DNA of 64,000 nt. Origin: Neobacillus sp. YX16 (GTDB taxonomy: Bacteria; Bacillota; Bacilli; Bacillales; Cytobacillaceae). Where the stretch lies: the NCBI RefSeq assembly GCF_030123505.1, contig NZ_CP126115.1:2556001-2620000 (forward strand), in the 5' to 3' direction. The translations under genes and the position numbers were made by a program. The notes below the pieces were generated by a model. The model made no database searches. It was not told the origin of the DNA and was given only the letters and a program-made list of their open reading frames with translations. Shown here piece by piece: positions 51,822 to 61,110 of this stretch (its first letter is position 1; every line of letters starts with the position of its first letter).

Positions 51822-52122
51822 GATAATCTCCTTTTATAAAAATAATCTATAATGTAATTGTACGTCACTCGAGAAAATCAGACAAATGTTTTTTGTTTTG
51901 TTTGAAAAGAATCAAACATCTTATCAAACAAAAAAGTAAAAACTACTAGATAAGTTTTTTTGGAAAAGTTATTTTTATACTAACTAAAACCTGCAACTAC
52001 TGATAAAATAACAGTTATGGAATAAATTGTGATGTTATTAAGGCGAAATTACTAACCTAGTATTTACAAATAAATAATAACTTACCCAAATAGACCAACT
52101 CAACTAAAGTAAGGTGATAATA
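51822..52122. other. Divergent intergenic region motA / cheR
   Basis: This 301-bp A/T-rich region must hold the promoters of motAB and of the cheR run. I see a weak hairpin TTTTGTTTGA...TCAAACAAAA at 51896-51933. A loose sigma-D-like element toward cheR (CTAA, 15 bp, ACTGATAA, 51980-52006) differs from the TAAA/GCCGATAA consensus at several bases. No gene is supported. Confidence 0.4.
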
Positions 52123-52965
52123 ATGCACGATATTGGACTAGTAAGATTAAGCCACATAATTAAAGATTATTGTGGATTGAGTTTCAATGAACGGCTTTCT
52201 ACTTTAAAGAAGAAGGTTGATAATAGAATTACAGAATTGGGTGTTACATACTCTGACTATTGTGAATACTTAACTCGAAATCCCTTGGAGTGGGATATCA
52301 TGATCGAGTTAGTAACCATAAATGAAACGTATTTTTATCGTGAAGAAAATCAATTAATTGAATGCAGTTCAGTAGTCCTGCCAATGTTGAAAAAGAAGAG
52401 ATTTGGCGGTCCTATTCGAATTTGGAGTGCAGCCTGCTCAACAGGTGAGGAGCCCTACACACTAGCTATGCTCATACAAGAAACCGGCCAATTCCTTCCA
52501 GGATCAATTGAGATTATTGCCACCGATATCAATAAAAGAGTTATTGAAAAAGCAAAAAAGGGATGGTATCACCAAGGGTCCTTTGCATTTAGAAGAATCC
52601 CTGAAAATCTGTTAAAAAAATACTTTACACCTATCGATTCAGGGTATCAAATTAAAGAATCAATCAAAAAAATGGTAAATTTTCAAAATTTAAATTTACT
52701 TAACAAACAAAACACGTCTCAAATAGGTGAAGTCGATATTATTTTTTGCAGGAATGTTTTAATCTATTTTGATCAGATGACAACAAAACAGGTAATAGAT
52801 AGTTTACATGAAAATTTAGCACCGGATGGATATTTGTTTCTTGGACATGCCGAATCAATAACGGACAGCGATCTAGGTTTTCAAAAAGCATATTCAGAGA
52901 ACACTTTTTACTATCGAAAGGAAACGAATCAAAATGAAACAGTACCGTATTTTAGTAGTAGATGA
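52123..52965 (+). CDS. cheR: Chemotaxis protein methyltransferase CheR
   Basis: A 280-residue S-adenosylmethionine-dependent enzyme that methylates glutamates of chemoreceptors. An N-terminal four-helix part (residues 1-70) is followed by LVTINETYFYRE, the SAM site IWSAACSTGEEPYTLAM, IIATDINKRVIEKA, and IIFCRNVLIYFD. ATG 52123 follows AAGGTG; an in-frame GTG overlaps that site. It overlaps cheB by 32 bp, so the methylation and demethylation enzymes are co-expressed. Confidence 0.94.
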   Translation: MHDIGLVRLSHIIKDYCGLSFNERLSTLKKKVDNRITELGVTYSDYCEYLTRNPLEWDIMIELVTINETYFYREENQLIECSSVVLPMLKKKRFGGPIRIWSAACSTGEEPYTLAMLIQETGQFLPGSIEIIATDINKRVIEKAKKGWYHQGSFAFRRIPENLLKKYFTPIDSGYQIKESIKKMVNFQNLNLLNKQNTSQIGEVDIIFCRNVLIYFDQMTTKQVIDSLHENLAPDGYLFLGHAESITDSDLGFQKAYSENTFYYRKETNQNETVPYFSSR

Positions 52966-53971
52966 TTCTGCATTTATGAGAAGGGCTATTAGTCTAATGT
53001 TGGATAATGATCCACAATTATTTGTGGTTGGAATAGCTAGGAATGGTGAAGAGGCTGTAGAGAAAGTAAAACGACTTCAGCCTGATCTTGTTACGATGGA
53101 TGTAGAAATGCCTAAAATGAACGGATTACGGGCATTAGAAGAAATTATGAATTCAAATCCGGTACCGGTTGTAATGCTAAGTTCTCGTACTGGAGAAGGT
53201 GCAAAAGAATCGTTAGAGGCACTTGATTTAGGAGCAGTTGATTTCTTTTTAAAAGATTATCTACTAAAAAATCACGGAGATGGAAACCAAACTGAGGAAT
53301 TTATTTTGCGTTTAAAAGGAATTGTTGAGACAAAGGTTTCAAGTTCCTCTCCTATCAAAACCACACCTGAAATAGGAAATAAACTCAGAAAAAAGCGCCA
53401 AACTGACCTGATTTTCATTGGCTGTTCAACGGGGGGACCATCTGCTTTGCAAAAAATACTACCGCATTTTCCCAAGAATTTTTCGATTCCTATTGTGGTG
53501 GCACAGCATATGCCACCAGGTTTTACTCAACCACTTGCAGAGAGGTTTGACACATTGTGTCAACTACAGGTGAGGGAAGCACAGAATGGTGAAACTGTGA
53601 AAGCAGGGACGATTTATATTGCTCCTTCAGGTTATCAAACAAGTTTTGAAAAAAAACTAGATGACTCTGTAATTTTTAAGGTGAATAAACATGATTCTGA
53701 TAAAGCACTATATAAACCATCCATTGATATTTCATTGGAATCTGCAGCTCCAATTTATAGAGACAGACTTTTATCAGTCATTCTTACTGGGATGGGGATG
53801 GACGGTATGCGCGGATGTGGTTTCGTAAAAAAACATGATGGAAATGTGTTTGTGGAAGCCGAAGAGTCGTGTATTGTCTATGGGATGCCAAAAGCAGTTC
53901 TTGAAGCGGGTTATGTAGACGGGCAATATGAAGTTTCAAAAATATATGAGGAGATAATGTCTTTTATTTAA
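52934..53971 (+). CDS. cheB: Chemotaxis protein-glutamate methylesterase CheB
   Basis: A 345-residue two-domain protein. The receiver domain (1-125) has LVVDDSAFMRR, phospho-acceptor Asp56 in VTMDVEMPKMNG and Lys at LKDYLL. The methylesterase domain (155-345) has catalytic Ser165 in GCSTGGPSAL, His in AQHMPPGFT and Asp in LTGMGMDG. It removes methyl groups from receptors and deamidates glutamines. Upstream AAAGGAAA gives a modest ribosome site inside cheR. Confidence 0.95.
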   Translation: MKQYRILVVDDSAFMRRAISLMLDNDPQLFVVGIARNGEEAVEKVKRLQPDLVTMDVEMPKMNGLRALEEIMNSNPVPVVMLSSRTGEGAKESLEALDLGAVDFFLKDYLLKNHGDGNQTEEFILRLKGIVETKVSSSSPIKTTPEIGNKLRKKRQTDLIFIGCSTGGPSALQKILPHFPKNFSIPIVVAQHMPPGFTQPLAERFDTLCQLQVREAQNGETVKAGTIYIAPSGYQTSFEKKLDDSVIFKVNKHDSDKALYKPSIDISLESAAPIYRDRLLSVILTGMGMDGMRGCGFVKKHDGNVFVEAEESCIVYGMPKAVLEAGYVDGQYEVSKIYEEIMSFI

Positions 53972-54144
53972 TAGATTGATAACAAGTTCACAAAATCTAT
54001 AAAATTGTAAGATAAAAACACAAACTCTATCAAAAACAATTCAAAGGTAACCATAATCATCGAAAATTTTCATGACGAAGAGCAGGCATATGAGTTATAA
54101 TGTTTACTATTAGAAGTAGTAAGAAAACCGGAGGCGATAAATTT

Positions 54145-57100
54145 TTGGACATTACACATAGCCTAGTCAAAATAAATCAAACTAATATTCCTGAAGCTGG
54201 AATTCAAAGGTTATCCAAACAACTTGATGCCCCGGAGAAATCCTTTAATCAAATATTAGCTCTGTTTAATTTAAATGGAAAGATCCCTCAAAAAGAAGAG
54301 GCAATGAATTTAGTAGCAACGGGTAACCCAGAGGAAATTGACTTAATTACCCTCAATAATTGGGAGAACAGAAAAGAAGACCTAATGGAATTGGAATCTA
54401 TATTGAACATTTTTTTGAGTGAAATCAAAATAGTTAATAACTCTACTAATTCTGATGAATCTAGCAATCTTCATTCGAGCAGCAAAACTATATCATTGGC
54501 TGATTATACAGCATATAATCCCATTCAAGAGGTTACATCGGATTTTACTAAGGAATTAATAGGATGGTTTCAGAATATTGAGAATAAAAATGAACCTGTT
54601 TCCATTGATTCAGATCATGTCATAGAGAAACTCACTAAATTAGTGGGTGCCCTTCAGATTAAAGAGGATCAAATAAGCTTTGATATTGAAGATGATGTTG
54701 TTCAAAAAATACAAATGACATATGAAGAAATAAAATCTTATCTGGACATATCAAAAACGACACCAAAAGGTAACATAGGGGTTTTGGAAGAACAAGATAT
54801 GCCAAATAACTTAAAGACCAACCCCTTAACGGTTAGTGATTACATAACCAATATTGTGGAGGGTGCTCAGTCTGTAAAGAGAGAAGAAATCAAACTAAAT
54901 AAGGGTGAAGTCCCAGAAATAAAAATTGCACAAACATCGCTTAACAATGCAGAAAGCATTAAGTCTATAAAAAGTGACATAACTACAATACCCTCCATGG
55001 ATAACGGCCCGAAAATACATATTGAAGGGACTTTGCCAATTATGTTGGACCATGAACAAATACCACAGAACAGAGAAATATCTCCAAGCGGGGTAGAGGT
55101 CCGACAGACAATAGAGCGTACTATGGCAATATCATTTAAGAAAAGCAATTCTGCTTTAAATGGTGAAGAAACTGTAGAGAATAGCGTAGAAAGTAGTCAG
55201 ACTCTAGGGAATGAAGAGCCACTGCCGTACAAAATAGAAAGTGGACAGATCCTAAAGAGTGAAGAGCCATTGCCCTCCAAAATGGAAAGTAGGCAGATCC
55301 TAAAGAGTGAAGAGCCATTGCCTTTCAAGGAAGAAAGTGGACAGGAACTAAAAAGTGAAGAGCCATTGCCTTCGAAGGAAAAAAGTGGACAGATCCTAAA
55401 GAGTGAAGAGACATTGCCTTCCATGGAAGAAAGTGGGCAGATCCTAAAAAGTGAAAAGCCATTGCCTTCCATGGAAGAAAGTGGGCAGATCCTAAAAAGT
55501 GAAAAGCCATTGCCTTCCATGGAAGAAAGTGGGCAGATCCTAAAGAGTGAAGAGCCATTGCCTTTCAAGGAAGAAAGTGGACAGATCCTAAAAAGTGAAG
55601 AGCCATTGCCTTCGAAGGAAAAAAGTGGACAGCCCCTAAAGAGTGAAGAGCCATTGCCTTCCATGGAAGAAAGTGGGCAGGTCCTAAAAAGTGAAAAACC
55701 ATTGCCTTTCAAGGAAGAAAGTGGACAGGAACTAAAAAGTGAAGAGCCATTGCCTTTTAAGATAGAAAGTGGTCAGACACAAAAAAGTGAAGAACAATTA
55801 CCATACAAAGTTTTAGATACTCTGACACTAAAGAGCGAAGAAACAATATCTACCAAGGTATCTAATAAACTAGAAAAAAGTTCGGTATCAAGTTTAGAAG
55901 ACACATTAGACTTTCAAATATTGAATAGACAACCCTATATGGTCGATGACATTTCAAAAAAGAAGATAGATAGAGAACAACCTATCAAGGTGGCAGAAAC
56001 GTTACAGGATTGGCTGTATGGAAGGCAAAATAGGATAGAGGGTAATCTATCATTCAAAACTGGAGACAGATTGCCAATGAAATTGGAAGAAATGGTGAAT
56101 CAGTCTAGTCTTGAATCTAATAAAAATAATAATAAAGAAGAAAATCCTGTTGTTTCACCAACACTCATTCAGCCAAATTTTGACCCATCTTTAATAAAGG
56201 AATCTATTTCATTTTCTAAAAATTTAGATGAATTACCGAGCTCCAAGCCTGATACAATGGGTGCAATATTATTCCAGCCTGGGATGGATCAGGACATTAG
56301 TACAAAAAAACCACAGAGTACGCCAAACCTTGCGTTAACGACTATTGTTCCAGAGGTAAGCGAGTTTGAAGGCAGTTTCTTAATCAGTGAAGATCCATTG
56401 CCTTCCAAGGTAGAGAGCCGTCAGATTTTAATGAATGAGCCACTGCTGTACAAAGTAGAAAGTGGTCAGTCTCAAAAGAGTGAAGAACAATTACCATACA
56501 AAGTTCAAGATACTCAGACACTAGAGAGCGAAGAAACTATATCTAATAAAGTAGATAAAAGTCAGGTATCAAGTTTAGAAGACACATTAGAGTTTCAAAT
56601 GTTGAATAGACAACCCTATATGGTCGATGACATTTCAAAAAAGAAGCTTGATAGAGAACAACCTATCATGGTGGTAGATTCTTTACAGGATTGGTTAAAT
56701 GGAAGGCAAAAAAGGATAGAGGGTAATTTGTCATTCAAAACGGGAGACAGACTACCAATGGAAGAAATGGTGAATCATTCTAGTCATGAATGGAATAAAG
56801 ATCGTAATATAAAAGAAAATCCTGTTGTTTCACCATCACTTATCCAGTCAAATTTTGAACCATCTATAATAAAGGAATCTATTTCATTTTCAAATAATTT
56901 AGATGAACTACCGAGTTCCAAGCTTGATACGGTTAGTGTACCAATTTCACAATCTAGGATGGATATTGACATTGATACAAAAACTCCACAGAGTACGTCA
57001 AACCTTACGTTAGCAACCTTTGTTCCACAGGTAAGCGAATTTGCAGGCCGTTACGTAAGGATTTTAAACGGGCACATAGGAAGCACGGAAGCTAAATTTA

Positions 57101-57498
57101 ATTTATTTCCAGAACACTTGGGCCATCTAGAAGTTAAAATCGTTTCTCAAGACGGACAGGTTTCGGTACAAATCGTTACTGACTCTTCCATTGCCAAAGA
57201 ATCCTTAGAAGGTCAACTCCATCAGTTAAGGCAGTCCCTTCAAACTCAAGGCTTGCAGGTGCAAAAGCTGGAAATTGTCCAACAAATGCCAGATTCTTTC
57301 GATTCTAATCAAGCTGGATTATCGTTTTCACAAGGTAATTCAGGTTCATCCCAAGAACAACCATCCTATTACCTAACACGTGAAGAGACCAAAAAGCAAT
57401 CGGGTGGAGAAGAACAGGAACTGGAGAGAGAGCACGTACCGTTGACATATGGAGAAACTGCACCAAAATCAGCCACAAGAATTGATTTCACGGCCTAG
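54145..57498 (+). CDS. fliK: FliK-like flagellar hook-length control protein with extended repeat region
   Basis: About 1117 residues, more than twice the usual Bacillus FliK (about 490). The C-terminal hook-length domain (about 966-1055; GRYVRILNGHIGSTEAKFNLFPEHLGHLEVKI and QLHQLRQSLQTQGLQVQKLEI) is clear. The middle carries 13 copies of a 16-residue unit such as ESGQILKSEEPLPSKE (residues 349-556), then a segment of about 200 residues present twice. TTG 54145 lies 10 bp after GGAGG; the in-frame ATG 54100 has no site and would add 15 residues. It lies just before flgD and flgE, the usual fliK place. Confidence 0.9.
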   Translation: MDITHSLVKINQTNIPEAGIQRLSKQLDAPEKSFNQILALFNLNGKIPQKEEAMNLVATGNPEEIDLITLNNWENRKEDLMELESILNIFLSEIKIVNNSTNSDESSNLHSSSKTISLADYTAYNPIQEVTSDFTKELIGWFQNIENKNEPVSIDSDHVIEKLTKLVGALQIKEDQISFDIEDDVVQKIQMTYEEIKSYLDISKTTPKGNIGVLEEQDMPNNLKTNPLTVSDYITNIVEGAQSVKREEIKLNKGEVPEIKIAQTSLNNAESIKSIKSDITTIPSMDNGPKIHIEGTLPIMLDHEQIPQNREISPSGVEVRQTIERTMAISFKKSNSALNGEETVENSVESSQTLGNEEPLPYKIESGQILKSEEPLPSKMESRQILKSEEPLPFKEESGQELKSEEPLPSKEKSGQILKSEETLPSMEESGQILKSEKPLPSMEESGQILKSEKPLPSMEESGQILKSEEPLPFKEESGQILKSEEPLPSKEKSGQPLKSEEPLPSMEESGQVLKSEKPLPFKEESGQELKSEEPLPFKIESGQTQKSEEQLPYKVLDTLTLKSEETISTKVSNKLEKSSVSSLEDTLDFQILNRQPYMVDDISKKKIDREQPIKVAETLQDWLYGRQNRIEGNLSFKTGDRLPMKLEEMVNQSSLESNKNNNKEENPVVSPTLIQPNFDPSLIKESISFSKNLDELPSSKPDTMGAILFQPGMDQDISTKKPQSTPNLALTTIVPEVSEFEGSFLISEDPLPSKVESRQILMNEPLLYKVESGQSQKSEEQLPYKVQDTQTLESEETISNKVDKSQVSSLEDTLEFQMLNRQPYMVDDISKKKLDREQPIMVVDSLQDWLNGRQKRIEGNLSFKTGDRLPMEEMVNHSSHEWNKDRNIKENPVVSPSLIQSNFEPSIIKESISFSNNLDELPSSKLDTVSVPISQSRMDIDIDTKTPQSTSNLTLATFVPQVSEFAGRYVRILNGHIGSTEAKFNLFPEHLGHLEVKIVSQDGQVSVQIVTDSSIAKESLEGQLHQLRQSLQTQGLQVQKLEIVQQMPDSFDSNQAGLSFSQGNSGSSQEQPSYYLTREETKKQSGGEEQELEREHVPLTYGETAPKSATRIDFTA
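55189..55812 (+). repeat. 13 tandem 48-bp repeats in fliK
   Basis: Thirteen 16-codon units (consensus ESGQILKSEEPLPSKE, with changes such as KSGQ and PLPFKE) follow in frame without interruption; a degenerate fourteenth unit extends to 55860. Units 6 and 7 are identical in protein and nearly identical in DNA, so the array is recently active. Confidence 0.95.
55765..56373 (+). repeat. Segmental duplication in fliK, copy 1
   Basis: Begins with ESGQTQKSEEQLPYKV and runs through NRQPYMVDDISKKKIDREQP, GNLSFKTGDRLP and NPVVSPTLIQPNFDPS to VPEVSEFEG. The second copy at 56458-57049 has the same order of motifs. Confidence 0.9.
56458..57049 (+). repeat. Segmental duplication in fliK, copy 2
   Basis: Begins with ESGQSQKSEEQLPYKV, contains NRQPYMVDDISKKKLDREQP, GNLSFKTGDRLP and NPVVSPSLIQSNFEPS, and ends VPQVSEFAG, which leads straight into the conserved FliK domain. 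It is therefore likely the original and copy 1 the insertion. Confidence 0.9.
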
Positions 57499-57513
57499 AA
57501 GGAGAGAAGGATA

Positions 57514-57948
57514 ATGAGCAGTTGGGTGGATATTTCTAATGTGCCAAAGAATAATTCCATTTTTAATAATAAGAGCTTTGAACAAAAGAGTTCACTTGGT
57601 AAGGATGATTTTCTACGAATTCTTACCACACAATTATCACATCAAGATCCGTCAAGTCCCTTGCAGGATAAAGACTTTATTGCTCAAATGGCTACTTTTA
57701 GTTCTCTTGAGCAAATGACAAATTTAAACAAAGCATTTGAGAAGTTTGCTAATCAGCAAATGAGTCAGTTTGCAGGTTCTATTGGAAAAGAAATTACCTG
57801 GACAGAAGCAGAATCAACTATCCCCAAAACGGGTGTCGTTGATGGTGTATCCGTCCAAAATGGGAATTATTTTTATATGGTCGGGAATGAAAAAGTTCCT
57901 GTAGACTCTGTTACCGAAATTAAACAACTTACATCTGAAACGAAATAA
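57514..57948 (+). CDS. flgD: Flagellar hook assembly protein FlgD
   Basis: A 144-residue hook-cap protein, short as in other Bacillus FlgD forms. The conserved N-terminal part LGKDDFLRILTTQLSHQDPSSPLQDKDFIAQMATFSSLEQM is complete and is followed by a small C-terminal domain (SIGKEITWTEAES...VDGVSVQNGNYFYMVG). GAAGGAGAG precedes the ATG, 15 bp after fliK. Confidence 0.94.
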   Translation: MSSWVDISNVPKNNSIFNNKSFEQKSSLGKDDFLRILTTQLSHQDPSSPLQDKDFIAQMATFSSLEQMTNLNKAFEKFANQQMSQFAGSIGKEITWTEAESTIPKTGVVDGVSVQNGNYFYMVGNEKVPVDSVTEIKQLTSETK

Positions 57949-57982
57949 ATTTAATAGGCTATCTAAATAGGAGGATTACAAA

Positions 57983-58921
57983 ATGTTAAAATCACTTTAC
58001 TCTGGTGTTTCTGGTATGAAGGGGTTTCAAACGAAACTCGATGTTATTGGAAATAATGTTGCTAACGTCAATACAGTAGGATTTAAAAAGAGCAGGGTTA
58101 TGTTTCAAGATATTATCAATCAAAATATTTCTGGTGCTACAGCACCTACTGGACAGCAAGGCGGGGTAAATCCTAAGCAAATAGGTCTGGGAACTAAGAT
58201 AGCGGCCATCGATACTGTACATACACCAGGCAGTCCGATGACAACGAATATGGCAACCGATTTGGCAATTGATGGGGATGCTTATTTTGTAGTAAGTCCT
58301 GAAGATCCACTTTTAAATGGTAAGAACTATCTAACAAAGGCTGGGAACTTCAGTCGTGATGCAAATGGGGATCTGGTCAATTCAAATGGTTTTTATGTTG
58401 TAGGGACAGTTGTTTCTAATGGAGAACCAATAAATATTAATATAAATGTATCTTTTGATGAAAAAGCAAAAGCTAATGCTTTAGATGAGGAAACCGATCA
58501 ATCAAACTTCACTTCCTACTCTATTGATTCTAATGGATATATTACTGTTGTTCGTGAGGACAGTGTGAGTGGTAAATTAGCATGGACGGAAGCAGATGGG
58601 TATTTTCTAAATGATACAGGGGACGAAAGTCTAAATGTTTCGATTGCAACTGCTGTTGTTCCGAATCCTAGTGGTTTGAAAAAGGTTGGAAATACGATGT
58701 TCGAGGTAACACCAAATGCAGCTACAGGTGAAGTTGTTTTTGGAAGAATTGAAGACAACAAAGGCGGTCAAATTACATCTGGTGTCCTAGAAATGTCAAA
58801 TGTTGATTTAACGGATGAATTCACAGAGATGATTGTTGCGCAGCGTGGTTTTCAAGCAAACGCTAGAACAATTACGACTTCTGATTCTATTTTAGAAGAG
58901 GTTGTCAATTTAAAACGATAA
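57983..58921 (+). CDS. flgE: Flagellar hook protein FlgE
   Basis: A 312-residue axial protein. N-terminal MLKSLYSGVSGMKGFQTKLDVIGNNVANVNTVGFKKSR and C-terminal DLTDEFTEMIVAQRGFQANARTI are the coiled-coil ends shared by rod and hook proteins, with the variable outer domain between them (MATDLAIDGDAYFVV). It is slightly longer than B. subtilis FlgE (264). The position after fliK-flgD makes hook protein the natural call; a FlgG-type rod protein is the alternative. AGGAGG before the ATG. Confidence 0.9.
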   Translation: MLKSLYSGVSGMKGFQTKLDVIGNNVANVNTVGFKKSRVMFQDIINQNISGATAPTGQQGGVNPKQIGLGTKIAAIDTVHTPGSPMTTNMATDLAIDGDAYFVVSPEDPLLNGKNYLTKAGNFSRDANGDLVNSNGFYVVGTVVSNGEPINININVSFDEKAKANALDEETDQSNFTSYSIDSNGYITVVREDSVSGKLAWTEADGYFLNDTGDESLNVSIATAVVPNPSGLKKVGNTMFEVTPNAATGEVVFGRIEDNKGGQITSGVLEMSNVDLTDEFTEMIVAQRGFQANARTITTSDSILEEVVNLKR

Positions 58922-58978
58922 TTTAATTTAGTGTAAGTAGAGACTTATAACTCATGGAAGAGTTAGGGGGTATGGCCT

Positions 58979-59953
58979 TTGGCAGATATATTATCGCAAC
59001 AAGAGATAGACGCCCTTTTATCGGCCATAAATAACGGCGATTTACAAGCAGCAGATGTGAAAATAAAAGAAGAAAAAGTAAAAGTATATGATTTCAAGCG
59101 TGCGATGCGATATTCCAAAGAACAGTTAAGGAGTATTACCAGAATTCATGAGAACTTTACAAGAATGCTAACGTCCTATCTTGCTACACAGCTTAGGACA
59201 AACGTTCAAATTGAAATCGATTTGGTAGAACAAGTGACTTATCATGAGTTTATTGCATCACTCCCATCTAAGACGATTTTGAATATTTTTGAAGTGAAAC
59301 CCATGGATGGAAAGATGGTTTTAGAGATTAATCCGCTTGTTGCCTATGCTGTGATAGAAAGATTATTAGGTGGACAAGGTGACCCTTCAGCTCGTGATGG
59401 TTCATTAACAGAAATTGAAATGGTTCTCATGCAAAAGGTTCTACGCAAAACATTTGATTTGTATCAAAATGCTTGGCAAAATGTTGAGAAAATGAATATT
59501 AAGTGGGAAGCAATGGAATCGAATCCGCAATTCATACAAATTGCTTCTTCTAACGATACTGTGATTGTAATCGCACTCCGTGTCACGATTGGAGAAACGA
59601 CAGATCGGATGACGATTTGTCTTCCGCACCTAATCGTTGAACCAGTGTTACCAAGATTATCGAATCAACAATGGTTTTCTTACTCAATGAAAGCCAACGT
59701 CCCACAACAAGATAAATTACAGCAAAACCTGGATCATGTTCGTGTACCGGTAATTGCTGAACTTGGAAGGGCAACCTTACCTGTTTCAGACCTGCTTAAC
59801 TTGCAAATTGGTGATGTGATTGGAATTGAAACTGATAAAATTCAGGTCAAAGTTGGCCAATTTACTAGATTTGTAGGGAATCCAGGTGTTCAAAAAGGGC
59901 ATTACGCAATTCAGGTTGATCAAGTAATTAACACGGAAGGAGATAATCTATAA
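58979..59953 (+). CDS. fliM: Flagellar motor switch protein FliM
   Basis: A 324-residue C-ring protein. The N-terminal LSQQEIDALLSAI binds phosphorylated CheY. The middle CheC-like domain includes RIHENFTRMLTSYLATQLR. The C-terminal SPOA domain includes VIAELGRATLPVSDLLNLQIGDVIGI. TTG start 58979 behind TTAGGGGGT; the nearby ATG at 58972 is out of frame. It follows flgE by only 57 bp, without the swrD and fliL genes usual at this place in Bacillus. Confidence 0.94.
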   Translation: MADILSQQEIDALLSAINNGDLQAADVKIKEEKVKVYDFKRAMRYSKEQLRSITRIHENFTRMLTSYLATQLRTNVQIEIDLVEQVTYHEFIASLPSKTILNIFEVKPMDGKMVLEINPLVAYAVIERLLGGQGDPSARDGSLTEIEMVLMQKVLRKTFDLYQNAWQNVEKMNIKWEAMESNPQFIQIASSNDTVIVIALRVTIGETTDRMTICLPHLIVEPVLPRLSNQQWFSYSMKANVPQQDKLQQNLDHVRVPVIAELGRATLPVSDLLNLQIGDVIGIETDKIQVKVGQFTRFVGNPGVQKGHYAIQVDQVINTEGDNL

Positions 59954-59954
59954 G

Positions 59955-61082
59955 ATGAGTGGAGCAACATTATCACAAGAAGAAATCAATGCACTCTTTA
60001 GTCAAATGGATAATAGTAACCAAAATTTCTCATTATCAATCGACGATTTCCTTAGTTCAATGGAGAAAGATGCGTTAGGCGAAATTGGAAATATTTCATT
60101 AGGAAGCTCTACCACTGCTCTTTCCGCTTTACTGAATCAACGAGTCGAAATTACTACACCTACACTCTCTGTAATAGAGCAGGCACGTATGGAGGAAATG
60201 ATTCAGGAGAAGCATGTAGCCGTACATGTTGACTATACTGAAGGAATCCGTGGAAAAAATCTGTTAATGATTAAAGAAAATGACGCTAAAATAATAGCCA
60301 ACTTGATGATGGGCGGAGATGGAACTACTCTTGAACCAGAACTATCTGATATGAGTTTAAGTGCAGTTCAAGAAGCGATGAATCAAATGATGGGATCTGC
60401 AGCTACATCCATGTCGACGTTGTTTAGTCAAAAAGTTGATATTTCACCTCCAACGATTGATGTACTTGGCTTTCCTCCAAAAAAATTGGAAAGTCTTCAG
60501 GATGATATTATTATCAAAGTATCGTTCCGTTTAGCAGTAGGCAGCCTAATAGATTCGAATATGGTTCAATTTATTCCGCTTTCCTTTGGTAAAGAAATGA
60601 TTGGAAAAATATTGCAATATGAAGCACCTACTGCAAATAAAGTAGTAGAGGAAGTTAAGGCTGCTGGAGCAATATCTCCATCACCGACTACAGCTAATTA
60701 TGCGCCACCTATTCCATCAATGGAAAAGGCTGAAATTTCTCATGTACAGGCAAATGCGAATGTTCAAAAGGTCGAATTTTCTACTTTCCCATCATCCTCA
60801 GATAAGTCTCAGGGCGTACCAAGTAATATCGACTTATTATATGATATACCCTTGGAAATTACGGTTGAATTAGGACGTACCAATTTGCAAATTCGTAAAA
60901 TTCTTGAATTGGGTCCTGGAGCCGTCATCCAACTTGATAAATTAGCTGGAGAACCAGTAGATATTTTAGCCAATCAAAAGTTAATCGCAAAAGGTGAAGT
61001 GGTTGTGATCGAAGAGAACTTTGGTGTACGGATAACGGACATCATTAGCACTATAGATCGTCTAACTAAAATGACTAACTAA
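59955..61082 (+). CDS. fliY: Flagellar motor switch phosphatase FliY
   Basis: A 375-residue CheC-FliN fusion. An N-terminal CheY-binding peptide (LSQEEINALFSQM) is followed by a CheC domain with two phosphatase sites: Glu43/Asn46 in LGEIGNISLG and Glu140/Asn143 in VQEAMNQMMG. A Pro/Ser-rich linker (about 235-290) leads to the FliN/SPOA domain (DIPLEITVELGRTNLQIRKILELGPGAVIQL). It dephosphorylates CheY-P at the motor. The ATG, one base after the fliM stop, has GGAAGGAG upstream. Confidence 0.94.
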   Translation: MSGATLSQEEINALFSQMDNSNQNFSLSIDDFLSSMEKDALGEIGNISLGSSTTALSALLNQRVEITTPTLSVIEQARMEEMIQEKHVAVHVDYTEGIRGKNLLMIKENDAKIIANLMMGGDGTTLEPELSDMSLSAVQEAMNQMMGSAATSMSTLFSQKVDISPPTIDVLGFPPKKLESLQDDIIIKVSFRLAVGSLIDSNMVQFIPLSFGKEMIGKILQYEAPTANKVVEEVKAAGAISPSPTTANYAPPIPSMEKAEISHVQANANVQKVEFSTFPSSSDKSQGVPSNIDLLYDIPLEITVELGRTNLQIRKILELGPGAVIQLDKLAGEPVDILANQKLIAKGEVVVIEENFGVRITDIISTIDRLTKMTN

Positions 61083-61110
61083 TAAAACATAAAAGAACGG
61101 AGGAATATCT

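Noticed and set aside
55197..55712. Long minus-strand open frame rich in GNGSSLFRICPLSS repeats
   Set aside because: It is the antisense shadow of the fliK 48-bp repeat array; the repeat length is a multiple of three, so all frames stay open. No ribosome site or homology.
55189..55812. Possible CRISPR-like repeat
   Set aside because: The repeats are in-frame coding repeats of fliK with no spacers.
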